Assembly (NCBI GenBank): GCA_905214795.1
Contig: CAJMNM010000012.1
Location: 1-64,000 of the forward strand
Source: an uncultured bacterium
GTDB lineage: Bacteria > Bacteroidota > Bacteroidia > Bacteroidales > Bacteroidaceae
Length of the DNA stretch: 64,000 nucleotides
Direction of reading: 5' to 3'
A program made the position numbers and the translations under genes. Below the pieces are notes generated by a model. The model was not told the origin of the DNA. It was given only the letters and a program-made list of their open reading frames with translations, and searched no databases. Shown one piece after another: positions 6,847 through 16,486 of the stretch. Each line of letters starts with the position of its first letter. Position 1 is the stretch's first letter.

Positions 6847-9800
6847 ATGACAACAATTTCTTTTTTTAGAACTTCTGGTAAGAGTGTGATTGCGACAGAG
6901 TCGGATCATGTGTTGACAGCAGAAGAGATTGACAAACTGTGTTGGCTTTATGGTGACGCAAAGTTGGAGGCATCAGACAAATTGGATGGTTATTTTGTCG
7001 GTCCTCGTCGTGAAATGATTACGCCGTGGAGTACAAATGCCGTTGAAATCACCCAGAATATGAATCTGGAAGGCATTACACGTATTGAAGAATATTTCCC
7101 CGTAAAAGATGAAAATGCGGAACATGACCCGATGTTGCAGAGAATGTATAAGGGACTTGATCAGAGTATTTTTACGGTGAATATCAAACCGGCTCCAATT
7201 GTTTTTATTGATAATCTGGAAGAATATAATGAGCAGGAAGGTTTGGCGCTTTCACCAGAAGAAATTGAATACTTGCATAAAGTTGAAGGGCAGCTTAACC
7301 GTAAGTTGACAGACTCAGAAGTTTTTGGTTTTGCACAAATCAATTCTGAACATTGTCGTCATAAAATATTTGGTGGTACATTTATTATCGACGGTAAGGA
7401 GATGGAATCTTCTCTTTTCCAGATGATAAAGAAAACTACCAAAGAAAATCCTCACAAGATTATTTCTGCATATAAAGATAATGTTGCTTTTGCACAGGGG
7501 CCTGTTGTTGAACAGTTTGCGCCGAAAGAGCATTCAACATCGGATTATTTTGTGATTAAGGATATAGAATCCGTTATATCCATTAAAGCGGAGACACATA
7601 ACTTCCCGACAACAGTAGAACCGTTTAATGGCGCTTCTACAGGTACAGGTGGTGAAATCCGGGACCGTATGGGTGGTGGTGTTGGTTGCTGGCCTATTGC
7701 CGGAACTGCTGTTTACATGACTTCTTATCCGCGTACGGATGAGGACCGTGATTGGGAGAATATTTTGCCGGTACGTAAATGGCTGTATCAGACTCCAGAA
7801 CAGATTCTTATAAAGGCTTCAAACGGTGCATCTGACTTTGGTAATAAATTTGGTCAACCTCTGATTACCGGATCTGTGCTTACATTCGAACACCAGGAAA
7901 ATGGCGAGCGTTATGGATATGATAAGGTCATAATGTTGGCTGGTGGTGTTGGTTATGGCACCAAACGTGACTGCCTGAAAGGTACTCCGGAGAAGGGTAA
8001 TAAAATAGTTGTTGTGGGTGGTGATAACTACCGTATTGGATTGGGTGGTGGTTCTGTATCTTCTGTTGATACAGGTCGTTATTCTTCCGGAATAGAGCTT
8101 AATGCTGTCCAAAGAGCGAATCCCGAAATGCAGAAACGTGCTAATAATCTTGTTCGCGCGTTATGTGAGGAAGATGTAAATCCTGTTGTATCTATTCACG
8201 ACCACGGTTCTGCAGGTCACGTTAATTGTTTGTCAGAACTTGTAGAAGATTGTGGCGGTTTGATTGATATGTCAAAGTTGCCTATTGGCGATAAAACTTT
8301 ATCAGCAAAGGAGATTATCGCAAATGAATCGCAAGAGCGTATGGGATTGTTGATTCAGGAAGAACATATAGAACATGTACGTAAGATTGCTGAACGCGAG
8401 CGTGCTCCGATGTATGTGGTCGGTGAAACAACAGGAGATGCACATTTCGCATTCCAGCAGGCTGATGGCGTTCGTCCGTTTGATCTTGAGGTAGCTCAAA
8501 TGTTTGGACATAGTCCCAAAACATATATGCGTGATAAAACTGTAGAACGCACTTATGAAAATGTATCATACGATCCGGCTAAGCTGAATGAGTATGTAGC
8601 TCGTGTGCTTCGTTTGGAGGCTGTGGCATGTAAGGATTGGTTGACAAATAAAGTAGACCGTTCTGTAACCGGAAAGGTTGCGCGCCAACAGTGTCAGGGC
8701 GAAATCCAACTGCCACTTAGCGATTGTGGTGTCGTAGCTCTTGATTATCGTGGAAAAGCAGGTATTGCAACAGCTATCGGTCATGCGCCTCAGGCTGGTT
8801 TGGCTGATCCCGAAGCTGGTTCTGTACTTTCTGTTGCAGAATCATTGACTAATATTGTTTGGGCTCCATTATCAGAAGGTTTAGATAGCGTATCATTGTC
8901 GGCAAACTGGATGTGGCCGTGTCGTTCACAAGAAGGTGAGGATGCACGTTTGTATAAAGGAGTGCAGGCTCTTTCTGATTTTTGTTGTGCTTTGGAAATC
9001 AATGTGCCGACAGGTAAGGACTCTTTATCTATGAGTCAGCAATATCCGAACGGAGAAAAGATTATTTCTCCGGGAACTGTTATAGTCAGTGCCGGTGGCG
9101 AAGTGAGTGATGTCAAAAAAGTCGTGTCACCGGTTATGGTTAATAAACAGAAGAGTACATTCTATCATATAGATTTTAGTTTTGATGAACTTCGTCTTGG
9201 TGGATCGGCTTTTGCACAGTCTTTGAATAAAGTAGGTTCTGATGTACCGACTTGTAAAAATCCTGATTATTTCCGTGATGCTTTTAATGCGGTACAGAAG
9301 TTGGTTAGCAAAGAGTTGATTTTGGCGGGTCATGATATTTCTGCAGGTGGATTGATTACCACTTTGCTTGAGATGTGTTTTGCTAATACTGAGGGCGGTA
9401 TGGAAATTTCTTTGGATAAATTTAAGAAATACGATATCGTAAAGACTTTGTTGGCAGAAAATCCTGGTGTGGTTGTACAGATAGCAGATAAGGATAAGGC
9501 TGAGTTTAAGAAAATATTGGAAGACGCTGGTGTTGGCTATGTTAAATTGGGTCATCCGACAGAAGAACGCCATATCTTGGTTAGCAAAGATGGGGCAGAA
9601 TATCAGTTTGGCATAGATTATCTGCGCGATGTGTGGTACAGTACTTCATATTTGCTTGATCGTAAGCAAAGTATGAACGGTTGTGCAAAAGCTCGTTTTG
9701 AGAATTATAAAATGCAACCGTTAGAAATGGTCTTTAACAAGGACTTTACAGGTAAAATGTCCCAATATGGTCTGAATCCGGATCGTCGTACACCTTCTGG

Positions 9801-10554
9801 TATTAAGGCTGCTATTATTCGTGAAAAAGGAACGAATGGTGAACGCGAGATGGCTTATGCACTTTATCTTGCAGGTTTTGATGTGAAGGATGTAATGATG
9901 ACAGACTTGGTTTCCGGCCGTGAGACATTAGAAGATATCAATATGATTGTCTTCTGTGGCGGTTTTTCTAATTCAGACGTTCTTGGTTCTGCCAAGGGAT
10001 GGGCTGGTGCATTCCTGTATAATCCTAAAGCCAAAGAGTCTCTTGATAAATTCTATGCTCGTGAGGATACATTGTCATTGGGTGTTTGTAACGGATGTCA
10101 ATTGATGATTGAGCTTAATTTGATAAACCCCGAACTACCTAAGAAAGCTCATATGTTGCACAATGATTCACATAAGTTTGAATCAGAATTTGTCGGTCTG
10201 ACTATTCAAACAAATCGTAGTGTGATGTTCGGTTCTTTGAGTGGTAATAAATTAGGCATTTGGGTTGCGCATGGAGAAGGTAAGTTCTCTTTGCCTTATC
10301 CTGAGGAACGTTATAATATTGTGGCAAAATACAGTTATGATGGGTATCCTGGAAATCCGAATGGTTCTGATTACAGTACTGCTGCTATTTGTAGTGCGGA
10401 TGGTCGTCACATTGCAATAATGCCTCACTTAGAACGTGCGTTCTATCCATGGCAAAATGCATGGTATCCGATTGATCGACGTCATGACGAGGTTACACCT
10501 TGGATTGAAGCATTTGTTAATGCACGTAAATGGGTTGAGGCTCATAAAAAATAA
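6847..10554 (+). CDS. purL: Phosphoribosylformylglycinamidine synthase (single-chain)
   Basis: Catalyses the fourth step of purine synthesis: FGAR + glutamine + ATP to FGAM. At 1235 residues it is the large single-chain form, combining PurS-like N-terminal, two AIRS-type synthase halves and a C-terminal glutaminase. Visible motifs: FAQINSEHCRHKIF (about 162-175), SIKAETHNFPTTVEPFNGASTG (split across about 246-267), GVGGGSVSS-like glycine-rich loop GLGGGSVSSVDTGR, HDISAGGL in the second half, and the glutaminase nucleophile Cys1081 in GVCNGCQLM with His1194 and Glu1196 in PHLERAFYPW. It stands alone, with its own -7 box and terminator. No other pur gene is in the window. Confidence 0.97.
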   Translation: MTTISFFRTSGKSVIATESDHVLTAEEIDKLCWLYGDAKLEASDKLDGYFVGPRREMITPWSTNAVEITQNMNLEGITRIEEYFPVKDENAEHDPMLQRMYKGLDQSIFTVNIKPAPIVFIDNLEEYNEQEGLALSPEEIEYLHKVEGQLNRKLTDSEVFGFAQINSEHCRHKIFGGTFIIDGKEMESSLFQMIKKTTKENPHKIISAYKDNVAFAQGPVVEQFAPKEHSTSDYFVIKDIESVISIKAETHNFPTTVEPFNGASTGTGGEIRDRMGGGVGCWPIAGTAVYMTSYPRTDEDRDWENILPVRKWLYQTPEQILIKASNGASDFGNKFGQPLITGSVLTFEHQENGERYGYDKVIMLAGGVGYGTKRDCLKGTPEKGNKIVVVGGDNYRIGLGGGSVSSVDTGRYSSGIELNAVQRANPEMQKRANNLVRALCEEDVNPVVSIHDHGSAGHVNCLSELVEDCGGLIDMSKLPIGDKTLSAKEIIANESQERMGLLIQEEHIEHVRKIAERERAPMYVVGETTGDAHFAFQQADGVRPFDLEVAQMFGHSPKTYMRDKTVERTYENVSYDPAKLNEYVARVLRLEAVACKDWLTNKVDRSVTGKVARQQCQGEIQLPLSDCGVVALDYRGKAGIATAIGHAPQAGLADPEAGSVLSVAESLTNIVWAPLSEGLDSVSLSANWMWPCRSQEGEDARLYKGVQALSDFCCALEINVPTGKDSLSMSQQYPNGEKIISPGTVIVSAGGEVSDVKKVVSPVMVNKQKSTFYHIDFSFDELRLGGSAFAQSLNKVGSDVPTCKNPDYFRDAFNAVQKLVSKELILAGHDISAGGLITTLLEMCFANTEGGMEISLDKFKKYDIVKTLLAENPGVVVQIADKDKAEFKKILEDAGVGYVKLGHPTEERHILVSKDGAEYQFGIDYLRDVWYSTSYLLDRKQSMNGCAKARFENYKMQPLEMVFNKDFTGKMSQYGLNPDRRTPSGIKAAIIREKGTNGEREMAYALYLAGFDVKDVMMTDLVSGRETLEDINMIVFCGGFSNSDVLGSAKGWAGAFLYNPKAKESLDKFYAREDTLSLGVCNGCQLMIELNLINPELPKKAHMLHNDSHKFESEFVGLTIQTNRSVMFGSLSGNKLGIWVAHGEGKFSLPYPEERYNIVAKYSYDGYPGNPNGSDYSTAAICSADGRHIAIMPHLERAFYPWQNAWYPIDRRHDEVTPWIEAFVNARKWVEAHKK

Positions 10555-10568
10555 GGAATACGATTATA

Positions 10569-10608
10569 AAAAACAATGTCCCGGAATATGTTCCGGGGCT
10601 TTGTTTTA
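10569..10608 (+). terminator. Terminator of purL
   Basis: Stem TCCCGGAA / TTCCGGGG around TATG, extended by ACAA/TTGT pairing, ending in a TTTTATTT tract 15-50 bp after the purL stop. The remaining bases to 10735 hold no recognised feature. Confidence 0.85.
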
Positions 10609-10735
10609 TTTATAAACAGTTAGATATTGCACTTTTGATGAATTGACTGTAGTTTTTATGCTTGCAGGAGAATATGTCAGTTCTTTTAATGGAGTTTCAT
10701 CAATTGTGTAAACCTGATATGAATTATTTATACCT

Positions 10736-11281
10736 ATGAATGTTTATTGGGATAGTTTCTGTACATTCTTTCGGATTGGTTTGTTTACCATAGGTGGAGG
10801 ATATGCAATGATACCGCTAATAGAAGCTGATGTCGTTGAAAAGAATAAATGGGTTGCCCGTGAGGATTTTCTTGATTTGATGGCTATTGCTCAAAGTTGC
10901 CCGGGTATCTTTGCTGTTAACATGAGTATTTTTATTGGTTATAAGCTTAGAGGGGTGAAAGGTAGTATTGTGTGTGCGTTAGGTACTATCTTGCCGTCTT
11001 TTCTTATTATTTTAGCTGTAGCGCTCTTTTTTCAGGAATTTCGGGATAATGAAACCGTACAACGTATTTTTATGGGAATACGTCCTGCTGTTGTTGCTTT
11101 GATTGCAGCCCCTACTTTTAAAATGGCTAAAAGCGCAAAAATTACATTTACAAATGTATGGATTCCTGTAGTCAGTGCATTTTTGATTTGGCTGTTAGGC
11201 GTTTCGCCTATTTATGTGATTATTGTAGCAGGATTGGGTGGCTATTTATATGGTAAATATATTAAACCGACTGAGAATTGA
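10736..11281 (+). CDS. chrA: Chromate transporter, first half-size subunit
   Basis: An integral membrane protein of the CHR family, 181 residues, about half the length of classical ChrA. The N-terminus has the family motif FFRIGLFTIGGGYAMIPLIE at about 11-30, then AIAQSCPGIFAVNMSIFIGY at about 50-70 and GIRPAVVALI at about 119-128. Short CHR proteins occur as adjacent pairs thought to assemble with opposite membrane orientation. The second member starts at the stop codon of this one. Family members export chromate, but the natural substrate in an anaerobe is not established. Confidence 0.88.
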   Translation: MNVYWDSFCTFFRIGLFTIGGGYAMIPLIEADVVEKNKWVAREDFLDLMAIAQSCPGIFAVNMSIFIGYKLRGVKGSIVCALGTILPSFLIILAVALFFQEFRDNETVQRIFMGIRPAVVALIAAPTFKMAKSAKITFTNVWIPVVSAFLIWLLGVSPIYVIIVAGLGGYLYGKYIKPTEN

Positions 11282-11283
11282 TT

Positions 11284-11859
11284 ATGTGGTGGCTTTTTTT
11301 GAATTTATTTTATAGCTTTTTTAAAATTGGATTATTTGGTTTTGGTGGTGGTTATGCCATGATTTCATTAATACAAGGTGAGGTGGTAAATCGTCATCAT
11401 TGGTTAACAAGTGGACAGTTTACCGATATTGTGGCAATTAGCCAGATGACACCGGGACCGATAGGTATTAATTCGGCGACTTATGTTGGATATACAAGTG
11501 TAGTTAATGCTGGTTATAGTCATGCATGGGGGGTATTAGGAAGTGTAACGGCTACATTTGCAGTTGTTTTTCCTTCCTTTGTACTGATGTTGTTGATTAG
11601 TAAATTCTTGATGCGTTTTAAAGATCATCCTATTGTCGAAAGCGTTTTTCAAGGATTACGCCCTGCTGTTGTGGGACTTTTGGCTGCAGCTGCATTATTG
11701 TTGTTGACTGCAGAAAATTTTGGTACCCCCGATTGTCCTTGGCAGTTTTATATCAGCATATTTTTATTTGTATTTACATTTATAGGCAGTCATGTTTATA
11801 AGATGAATCCGATATTGCTTATCTGTATTTGTGGTTTTGCGGGTTGGTTGTTGTTTTGA
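11284..11859 (+). CDS. chrA: Chromate transporter, second half-size subunit
   Basis: The 191-residue partner of the preceding protein, with the same blocks: FFKIGLFGFGGGYAMISLIQ at about 12-31, AISQMTPGPIGINSATYVGY at about 50-69 and GLRPAVVGLLAAAALLL at about 118-134. It begins 2 bp after the stop of the first subunit. A TTG at 11278 inside that stop region would add two residues, but the ATG at 11284 is preferred. The pair forms one transcription unit. The gene ends 9 bp before a convergent lipoprotein gene. Confidence 0.88.
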   Translation: MWWLFLNLFYSFFKIGLFGFGGGYAMISLIQGEVVNRHHWLTSGQFTDIVAISQMTPGPIGINSATYVGYTSVVNAGYSHAWGVLGSVTATFAVVFPSFVLMLLISKFLMRFKDHPIVESVFQGLRPAVVGLLAAAALLLLTAENFGTPDCPWQFYISIFLFVFTFIGSHVYKMNPILLICICGFAGWLLF

Positions 11860-11868
11860 TATTGATTA

Positions 11869-12288
11869 TTATTTCTTTCCCGTTGGGTTGTAATCAGATG
11901 GCGAGAATGTTTTCTCAAACAATACTTTTCCGGTTTTTTGCGATAAATAGATATAATGGAAGTTTACTTCTTTTTCTTTATATGAGCGTAGTTCTACAGA
12001 GGTTGTTAATTCTTTTTTGAGCTGTTCAACAAATGCATTAGCAACTTCCTTATTGATGACAGTATCATTGTCTAATTTACCTTCAAGACAGTAATAATAG
12101 GAAAATGTATGTGTTTCGGAATCGAATACAAGACTGTCCATCATTGTATACTCGTTCATGCGACGTGGGCAGTATTTTTCTGTGTATTCTTCTGCTTCAC
12201 GTGTGCAGCGTTCGTCAAAACTCTCGAAATTACATGAACAGATTAAAGCGGTTAAACTGACTGTAGTTATAAATTTAATTATCTTCAT
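11869..12288 (-). CDS. Putative lipoprotein of unknown function
   Basis: A 139-residue protein with a lipoprotein signal peptide (MKIIKFITTVSLTALICSC, lipobox ending at Cys19). The mature part contains several further Cys residues, Cys29, Cys40 and one in YYYCLEGK, and mixed charged segments; no family is recognised. It is convergent with the chrA pair and its promoter overlaps that of the divergent C_GCAxxG_C_C gene. Being secreted and Cys-rich, it could be disulfide-bonded. Confidence 0.75.
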   Translation of the reverse strand: MKIIKFITTVSLTALICSCNFESFDERCTREAEEYTEKYCPRRMNEYTMMDSLVFDSETHTFSYYYCLEGKLDNDTVINKEVANAFVEQLKKELTTSVELRSYKEKEVNFHYIYLSQKTGKVLFEKTFSPSDYNPTGKK

Positions 12289-12307
12289 AAATGTATTTTT
12301 ATCATGC

Positions 12308-12338
12308 GAATATACTTTATTCTTTGTAATTTTGCAAA
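12308..12338 (-). promoter_or_regulatory. Promoter of the lipoprotein gene
   Basis: TTTG at 12338-12335, 19 bp, TATATTCG at 12315-12308 (one mismatch to TAnnTTTG). Confidence 0.55.
12327..12334 (+). promoter_or_regulatory. -7 box of the C_GCAxxG_C_C gene
   Basis: TAATTTTG, facing away from and interleaved with the lipoprotein promoter. Transcription would start near 12341, which excludes the ATG at 12338 and supports a later start codon. Confidence 0.55.
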
Positions 12339-12346
12339 TGTATAAA

Positions 12347-12820
12347 ATGAGAAAGATGAAAGATAAAGAAGAAAGAATAGCACGTGCGGTAGCCTATTTT
12401 AAAGCTGGGTATAATTGCTCCCAGTCTGTCGTAGCTGCTTTTGCAGATTTGTATGGCTTTACTGAGAAGCAGGCTTTTCATATGGCGGCATCATTTGGGG
12501 GAGGTATAGGACGAATGAGGCTGACTTGTGGTGCTGCATGCGGTATGTTTATGTTGGCAGGTTTGGATTTTTGTGCGATAGAAGGTCAGGATAGAGTTTC
12601 AAAATCGAAGAATTACGCTATTGTTCAGAATTTGGCAGAGCAGTTTAAAGCTATAAACGGTTCTATTACTTGTTCGGAATTATTAAAATTACGTGCAGGG
12701 ACTCCTGTAGTTTCAGAAGCAGAACAACGTACTCCAGAATATTATGCTAAAAGGCCATGTGTAAAGATGGTTGAGACTGCTGCAACATTATTTGCAGAAT
12801 ATTTGGAGTCAAAAGAGTAA
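12347..12820 (+). CDS. C_GCAxxG_C_C family (redox-type) protein
   Basis: A small cytoplasmic protein of about 157 residues from a Cys-rich family common in anaerobes, often assumed to bind metal or act in redox chemistry; no reaction is established. Visible are YFKAGYNCSQSV (about 17-28), GGIGRMRLTCGAACGMFMLAG (about 51-71), ITCSELLKL and RPCVKMVETAA near the C-terminus, with the Cys positions of the family. The frame is open to 12158, but the promoter lies at about 12327-12334, so the start must be one of the ATGs at 12347 or 12356; 12347 is chosen. Confidence 0.8.
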   Translation: MRKMKDKEERIARAVAYFKAGYNCSQSVVAAFADLYGFTEKQAFHMAASFGGGIGRMRLTCGAACGMFMLAGLDFCAIEGQDRVSKSKNYAIVQNLAEQFKAINGSITCSELLKLRAGTPVVSEAEQRTPEYYAKRPCVKMVETAATLFAEYLESKE

Positions 12821-12923
12821 TCTCAATAAAAGATTATGTAACGGATTTATTATCTTATCGTTAAAAAAAATTATATTTTTCATGTTTTTTTAAGTTTTTT
12901 TAGGTTGGATGATTTTTTCATTG

Positions 12924-12931
12924 TAAATTTG
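12924..12931 (+). promoter_or_regulatory. -7 box of the small winged-helix gene
   Basis: TAAATTTG, 57 bp before the start codon, implying a leader of about 50 bases. Confidence 0.5.
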
Positions 12932-12987
12932 AGAACTTTTAAAAACATCGTGTAAACGATGAGTAATTAATTAAAATTTTAAGTATT

Positions 12988-13188
12988 ATGTTTGAAAAAG
13001 CAGGTGAAATTGCAGGACAAGTCTGGAACGCATTGAATGAGAATGGTCAACTTGGTGCAAAGGAACTGAAAAAGGTTGCAAAAATCAAGACAGATAAAGA
13101 ACTTTATTTGGCTTTAGGTTGGTTGCTTCGCGAAGAAAAATTAGTTGTGGCAGGTACAGAAAAAGAGCCGCTATTCTCATTGAAGTAA
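12988..13188 (+). CDS. Small winged helix-turn-helix protein (DUF2582/PF10771 type)
   Basis: A 66-residue protein consisting only of one winged-helix domain: MFEKAGEIAGQVWNALNENG, then LGAKELKKVAKIKTDKELYLALGWLLREEKLVV and a C-terminal beta strand. The fold and length match the small Bacteroidota/Archaea family of stand-alone winged helices; the function is unknown and DNA binding is inferred from the fold. It is monocistronic, with its own -7 box and terminator, which suggests a separately expressed, possibly abundant protein. Confidence 0.85.
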   Translation: MFEKAGEIAGQVWNALNENGQLGAKELKKVAKIKTDKELYLALGWLLREEKLVVAGTEKEPLFSLK

Positions 13189-13210
13189 ACAGATTCTTGT
13201 TAAGATGTAT

Positions 13211-13244
13211 GCGTTCGTAGTTAGGTATTACGGGCGCTTTTTTT
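13211..13244 (+). terminator. Terminator of the small winged-helix gene
   Basis: Arms GCGTTCGTA (13211-13219) and TACGGGCGC (13229-13237), with G-U pairs, followed by seven T. Confidence 0.75.
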
Positions 13245-13779
13245 GTCTTATCAAGAATTAAAGCTATATATTACTATTTGTATATTGATTTAAATCTTAG
13301 AATATTAGGAAACTCAAAGAAAGTTCTTTTTAATGTTATAGGGTAGTATATATTGGGGAGTTTTTAAACTGATATTTAGTATCCTGAGAAAGGATTATGA
13401 TTGCTTTCATTTTATTATTATATATTTTTGTTTTTGAGAAGATAATAGCAGTTTGATGAGTTTGAATTTTATATAAAAACAGTAAGAAATAAGCATAAAT
13501 TAAACTCTTTCTCAGAAAATGAAAATTTTTGTTATAAAAAGTATCTTTTATAAGTTAATCTATTGATATGTTGATTGCTATTTGTATAATATCAGACGGG
13601 AGAGTTTGGTGTCTTGATAAAATGAAATAATAAGGCTTTGGAATAATGATTTTTTTGACAAATAGTTAGGAGGAGCGTATCTTCTTTTTTTTACGAAATA
13701 AATAGAAGAATAGTTTTATATAAATAAAGATTATTCTTAAGTCTTGATAACTTATCCTGTAGTATATCGTTTTTTTTTG
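13245..13779. other. AT-rich intergenic region before lepA
   Basis: About 535 bases without a supported gene on either strand. No RNA structure, repeat or terminator was recognised beyond the hairpin just before it. Confidence 0.5.
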
Positions 13780-13787
13780 TATCTTTG
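13780..13787 (+). promoter_or_regulatory. -7 box of lepA
   Basis: TATCTTTG 25 bp before the lepA ATG, a perfect -7 element; no good -33 match at 19-20 bp. Confidence 0.6.
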
Positions 13788-13812
13788 TGTGGATTATACT
13801 TAATTATCACAC

Positions 13813-15594
13813 ATGAAGCATATCAGAAATTTCTGTATTATTGCACATATAGATCACGGAAAGTCAACATTGGCAGACCGTTTGCTTGAATATACCAATA
13901 CTGTTAAAGTGACTGAAGGCCAGATGCTTGATGATATGGATCTGGAACGTGAACGTGGTATCACCATTAAAAGTCATGCTATACAGATGGAGTATCTTTA
14001 TAATGGAGAAAAATATATTTTAAATTTAATTGACACCCCGGGACATGTGGATTTTTCTTATGAAGTATCCCGTTCTATTGCAGCATGTGAAGGTGCGCTC
14101 TTGGTCGTAGATGCTACTCAGGGTGTTCAGGCACAAACCATATCAAATCTTTATATGGCTATAGACCATAATTTGGAGATTATTCCGGTGATAAACAAAT
14201 GTGATATGGTTAATGCGATGCCGGAGGAAGTTGAAGATGAAATTATTGATCTTCTAGGGTGTAAGCGTGAGGATATTATTCGCGCGTCTGGAAAGACTGG
14301 TGAAGGTGTACCTGAAATATTGAAAGCAGTTGTAGAGCGTATACCGTGTCCGGTAGGAGATGAAAATGCTCCATTGCAGGCTTTGATATTTGATTCCGTA
14401 TTTAATTCTTTTCGTGGCATTATTGCTTATTTTAAAATTGTTAATGGTAGTATAAAGACGGGGGATGATGTCGTTTTTATAAATACTCAAAAAGAATATA
14501 CGGCAGACGAAATTGGAGTATTGAAAATGGATTTGTCTCCACGGCGTGAGTTGCATTGCGGTGATGTGGGATATATTGTATCAGGTATTAAGACTGCAAC
14601 AGAAGTGAAGGTAGGTGATACCATTACTCATACAGCTAATCCTTGTGAAAAGGCAATCTCCGGATTTGAAGAGGTTAAACCAATGGTCTTTGCCGGAGTT
14701 TATCCTATAGAGACTGAGGATTTTGAAAATCTTCGGGCTTCACTTGAGAAACTGCAGTTGAATGATGCTTCTTTGACTTTTCAGCCTGAGTCATCAGTTG
14801 CGTTAGGTTTTGGTTTCCGATGTGGTTTTCTTGGTCTGTTGCATATGGAAATTATTCAGGAACGTTTGGATCGCGAATTCAACATGGACGTGATTACAAC
14901 AGTGCCGAATGTTTCTTATATGGTATATGATAAACAAGGTGGTGTAAAAGAAGTACACAATCCTGCAGGAATGCCGGATCCGACCTTGATCGACCATATA
15001 GAAGAACCATATATAAAAGCTTCAATTATTACCACGACAAATTATATAGGTCCGATTATGACATTATGTTTAGGTAAGCGTGGAGAATTGATTAAGCAAG
15101 AATATATTAGTGGAAATCGTGTAGAGTTGTATTATTCTTTGCCATTGGGTGAGATTGTAATAGACTTCTATGACAAATTGAAAAGTATTTCGAAAGGTTA
15201 CGCTTCATTTGATTATCATCAGGATGGATTCCGTCCTTCAAAATTGGTTAAGCTGGATATTTTGCTTAATGGTGAGCCTGTAGATGCGTTGTCAACATTA
15301 ACTCATGTAGATAATGCGGTGACATTTGGTCGTCGGATGTGTGAGAAATTAAAAGAACTATTGCCGCGTCAGCAGTTTGATATTGCGATTCAAGCAGCTA
15401 TTGGTGCAAAAATTATTGCCCGTGAAACTGTTAAGCAATTACGTAAAGATGTGACGGCTAAATGCTATGGTGGCGATGTGAGTCGTAAGCGTAAGTTGTT
15501 GGAAAAACAAAAGAAGGGTAAAAAGCGTATGAAGCAGATCGGTAATGTAGAAGTGCCGCAGAAAGCATTCCTTGCCGTGTTGAAGCTCGATTAA
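13813..15594 (+). CDS. lepA: Elongation factor 4 (LepA), ribosome back-translocating GTPase
   Basis: A translational GTPase of 593 residues. G1 is AHIDHGKST at 11-19, the G2 region contains ERERGITIKSH (about 46-56), G3 is DTPGHVDF (about 74-81) and G4 NKCD (about 128-131). The EF-G-like domains follow, and the LepA-specific C-terminal domain contains YASFDYHQDGFRPSKLVKLD and the basic KCYGGDVSRKRKLLEKQKKGKKRMK stretch (in parts, about 547-571). EF4 acts on stalled or misassembled ribosomes. It is complete. A Crp/Fnr-family regulator follows after 31 bp, probably in the same transcript. Confidence 0.97.
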   Translation: MKHIRNFCIIAHIDHGKSTLADRLLEYTNTVKVTEGQMLDDMDLERERGITIKSHAIQMEYLYNGEKYILNLIDTPGHVDFSYEVSRSIAACEGALLVVDATQGVQAQTISNLYMAIDHNLEIIPVINKCDMVNAMPEEVEDEIIDLLGCKREDIIRASGKTGEGVPEILKAVVERIPCPVGDENAPLQALIFDSVFNSFRGIIAYFKIVNGSIKTGDDVVFINTQKEYTADEIGVLKMDLSPRRELHCGDVGYIVSGIKTATEVKVGDTITHTANPCEKAISGFEEVKPMVFAGVYPIETEDFENLRASLEKLQLNDASLTFQPESSVALGFGFRCGFLGLLHMEIIQERLDREFNMDVITTVPNVSYMVYDKQGGVKEVHNPAGMPDPTLIDHIEEPYIKASIITTTNYIGPIMTLCLGKRGELIKQEYISGNRVELYYSLPLGEIVIDFYDKLKSISKGYASFDYHQDGFRPSKLVKLDILLNGEPVDALSTLTHVDNAVTFGRRMCEKLKELLPRQQFDIAIQAAIGAKIIARETVKQLRKDVTAKCYGGDVSRKRKLLEKQKKGKKRMKQIGNVEVPQKAFLAVLKLD

Positions 15595-15625
15595 CATATT
15601 CCGTAAAAATAATAATTGTTGCATT

Positions 15626-16405
15626 ATGGACAGGACACGAGACGTGGCAAGAGAAATCGCCCGTATTTATTGTCGGCTGACACCGGCTGGCATAGAAGCT
15701 TTGTCGGAGATTCTGGTACCTTTTAAATATGCTAAGGGAGATGTTGTATTACCTGAAGGTCATATTTGTGAACATATGTACTTTGTGGATAAGGGTATGG
15801 TGCGCCAATATTATTATAAGAATGGACGTGATGTAACAGAGCATTTTTCATACGAAGGAAGAATTGTTGTTTGTATTGAAAGTTTTCTCAAACAGGAACC
15901 TTCACGTCTTATTGTTGAAGCATTGGAAAACAGTTGGCTTTATGGTATTCCTTATGATGCTTTACATAAGCTAGCTGATGAAAATAAGGAGATAGAAGTT
16001 CTGTTCCGTAAGATTATGGAACATGCCTTGATTAGTTCTCAGATTTATGCGGATAGTCAGCGGTTTGAAAACGCCGCAGAGCGATATCTGCGTTTGTTGA
16101 ATACTAAACCTGAGATCCTTCTTAGGGCACCAATGCTGCATATTGCTTCCTATCTGCAAATGTCACCGGAAACATTGAGTCGCGTGCGTGCTGCACATAT
16201 TGCGGAGGAGATGGAACAAAGTAGAAAATCAGCTGTGTCTGATGCTGCTGTGAAGGTTGATGTATCATCTAAAGGTGAATCTGTCAAGATGGAAACAGCT
16301 GCTACGGTTAAGCAGATAACAGCTGTTAATAATATGAAGGCTGAAACAGTGTCTCATAAGCAATCGTCGGGTAAAACCGATTCAAAAAAGTCGGAAAAGA
16401 ATTAA
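15626..16405 (+). CDS. Crp/Fnr-family transcriptional regulator with a long C-terminal tail
   Basis: A 259-residue regulator. An N-terminal cyclic-nucleotide-binding-type beta barrel (about 20-135, with GDVVLPEGHICEHMYFVDKGMVRQYY) is followed by a dimer helix and a C-terminal HTH (about 155-190: RAPMLHIASYLQMSPETLSRVR). The usual family length ends near residue 193; here about 65 further residues form a Lys/Ser/Thr/Ala-rich, probably disordered tail (KSAVSDAAVKVDVSSKGES, ending KKSEKN). No FNR-type Cys cluster is seen, so it is not an iron-sulfur oxygen sensor of the FNR kind. The ligand is unknown. Confidence 0.88.
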   Translation: MDRTRDVAREIARIYCRLTPAGIEALSEILVPFKYAKGDVVLPEGHICEHMYFVDKGMVRQYYYKNGRDVTEHFSYEGRIVVCIESFLKQEPSRLIVEALENSWLYGIPYDALHKLADENKEIEVLFRKIMEHALISSQIYADSQRFENAAERYLRLLNTKPEILLRAPMLHIASYLQMSPETLSRVRAAHIAEEMEQSRKSAVSDAAVKVDVSSKGESVKMETAATVKQITAVNNMKAETVSHKQSSGKTDSKKSEKN

Positions 16406-16486
16406 TACGTATATTATTTGCTCTGTAATGGCCGCATATTATTTCAGCGTCATGTTGTATGAGAGTTTAGGTGAGTATAATGTTAA

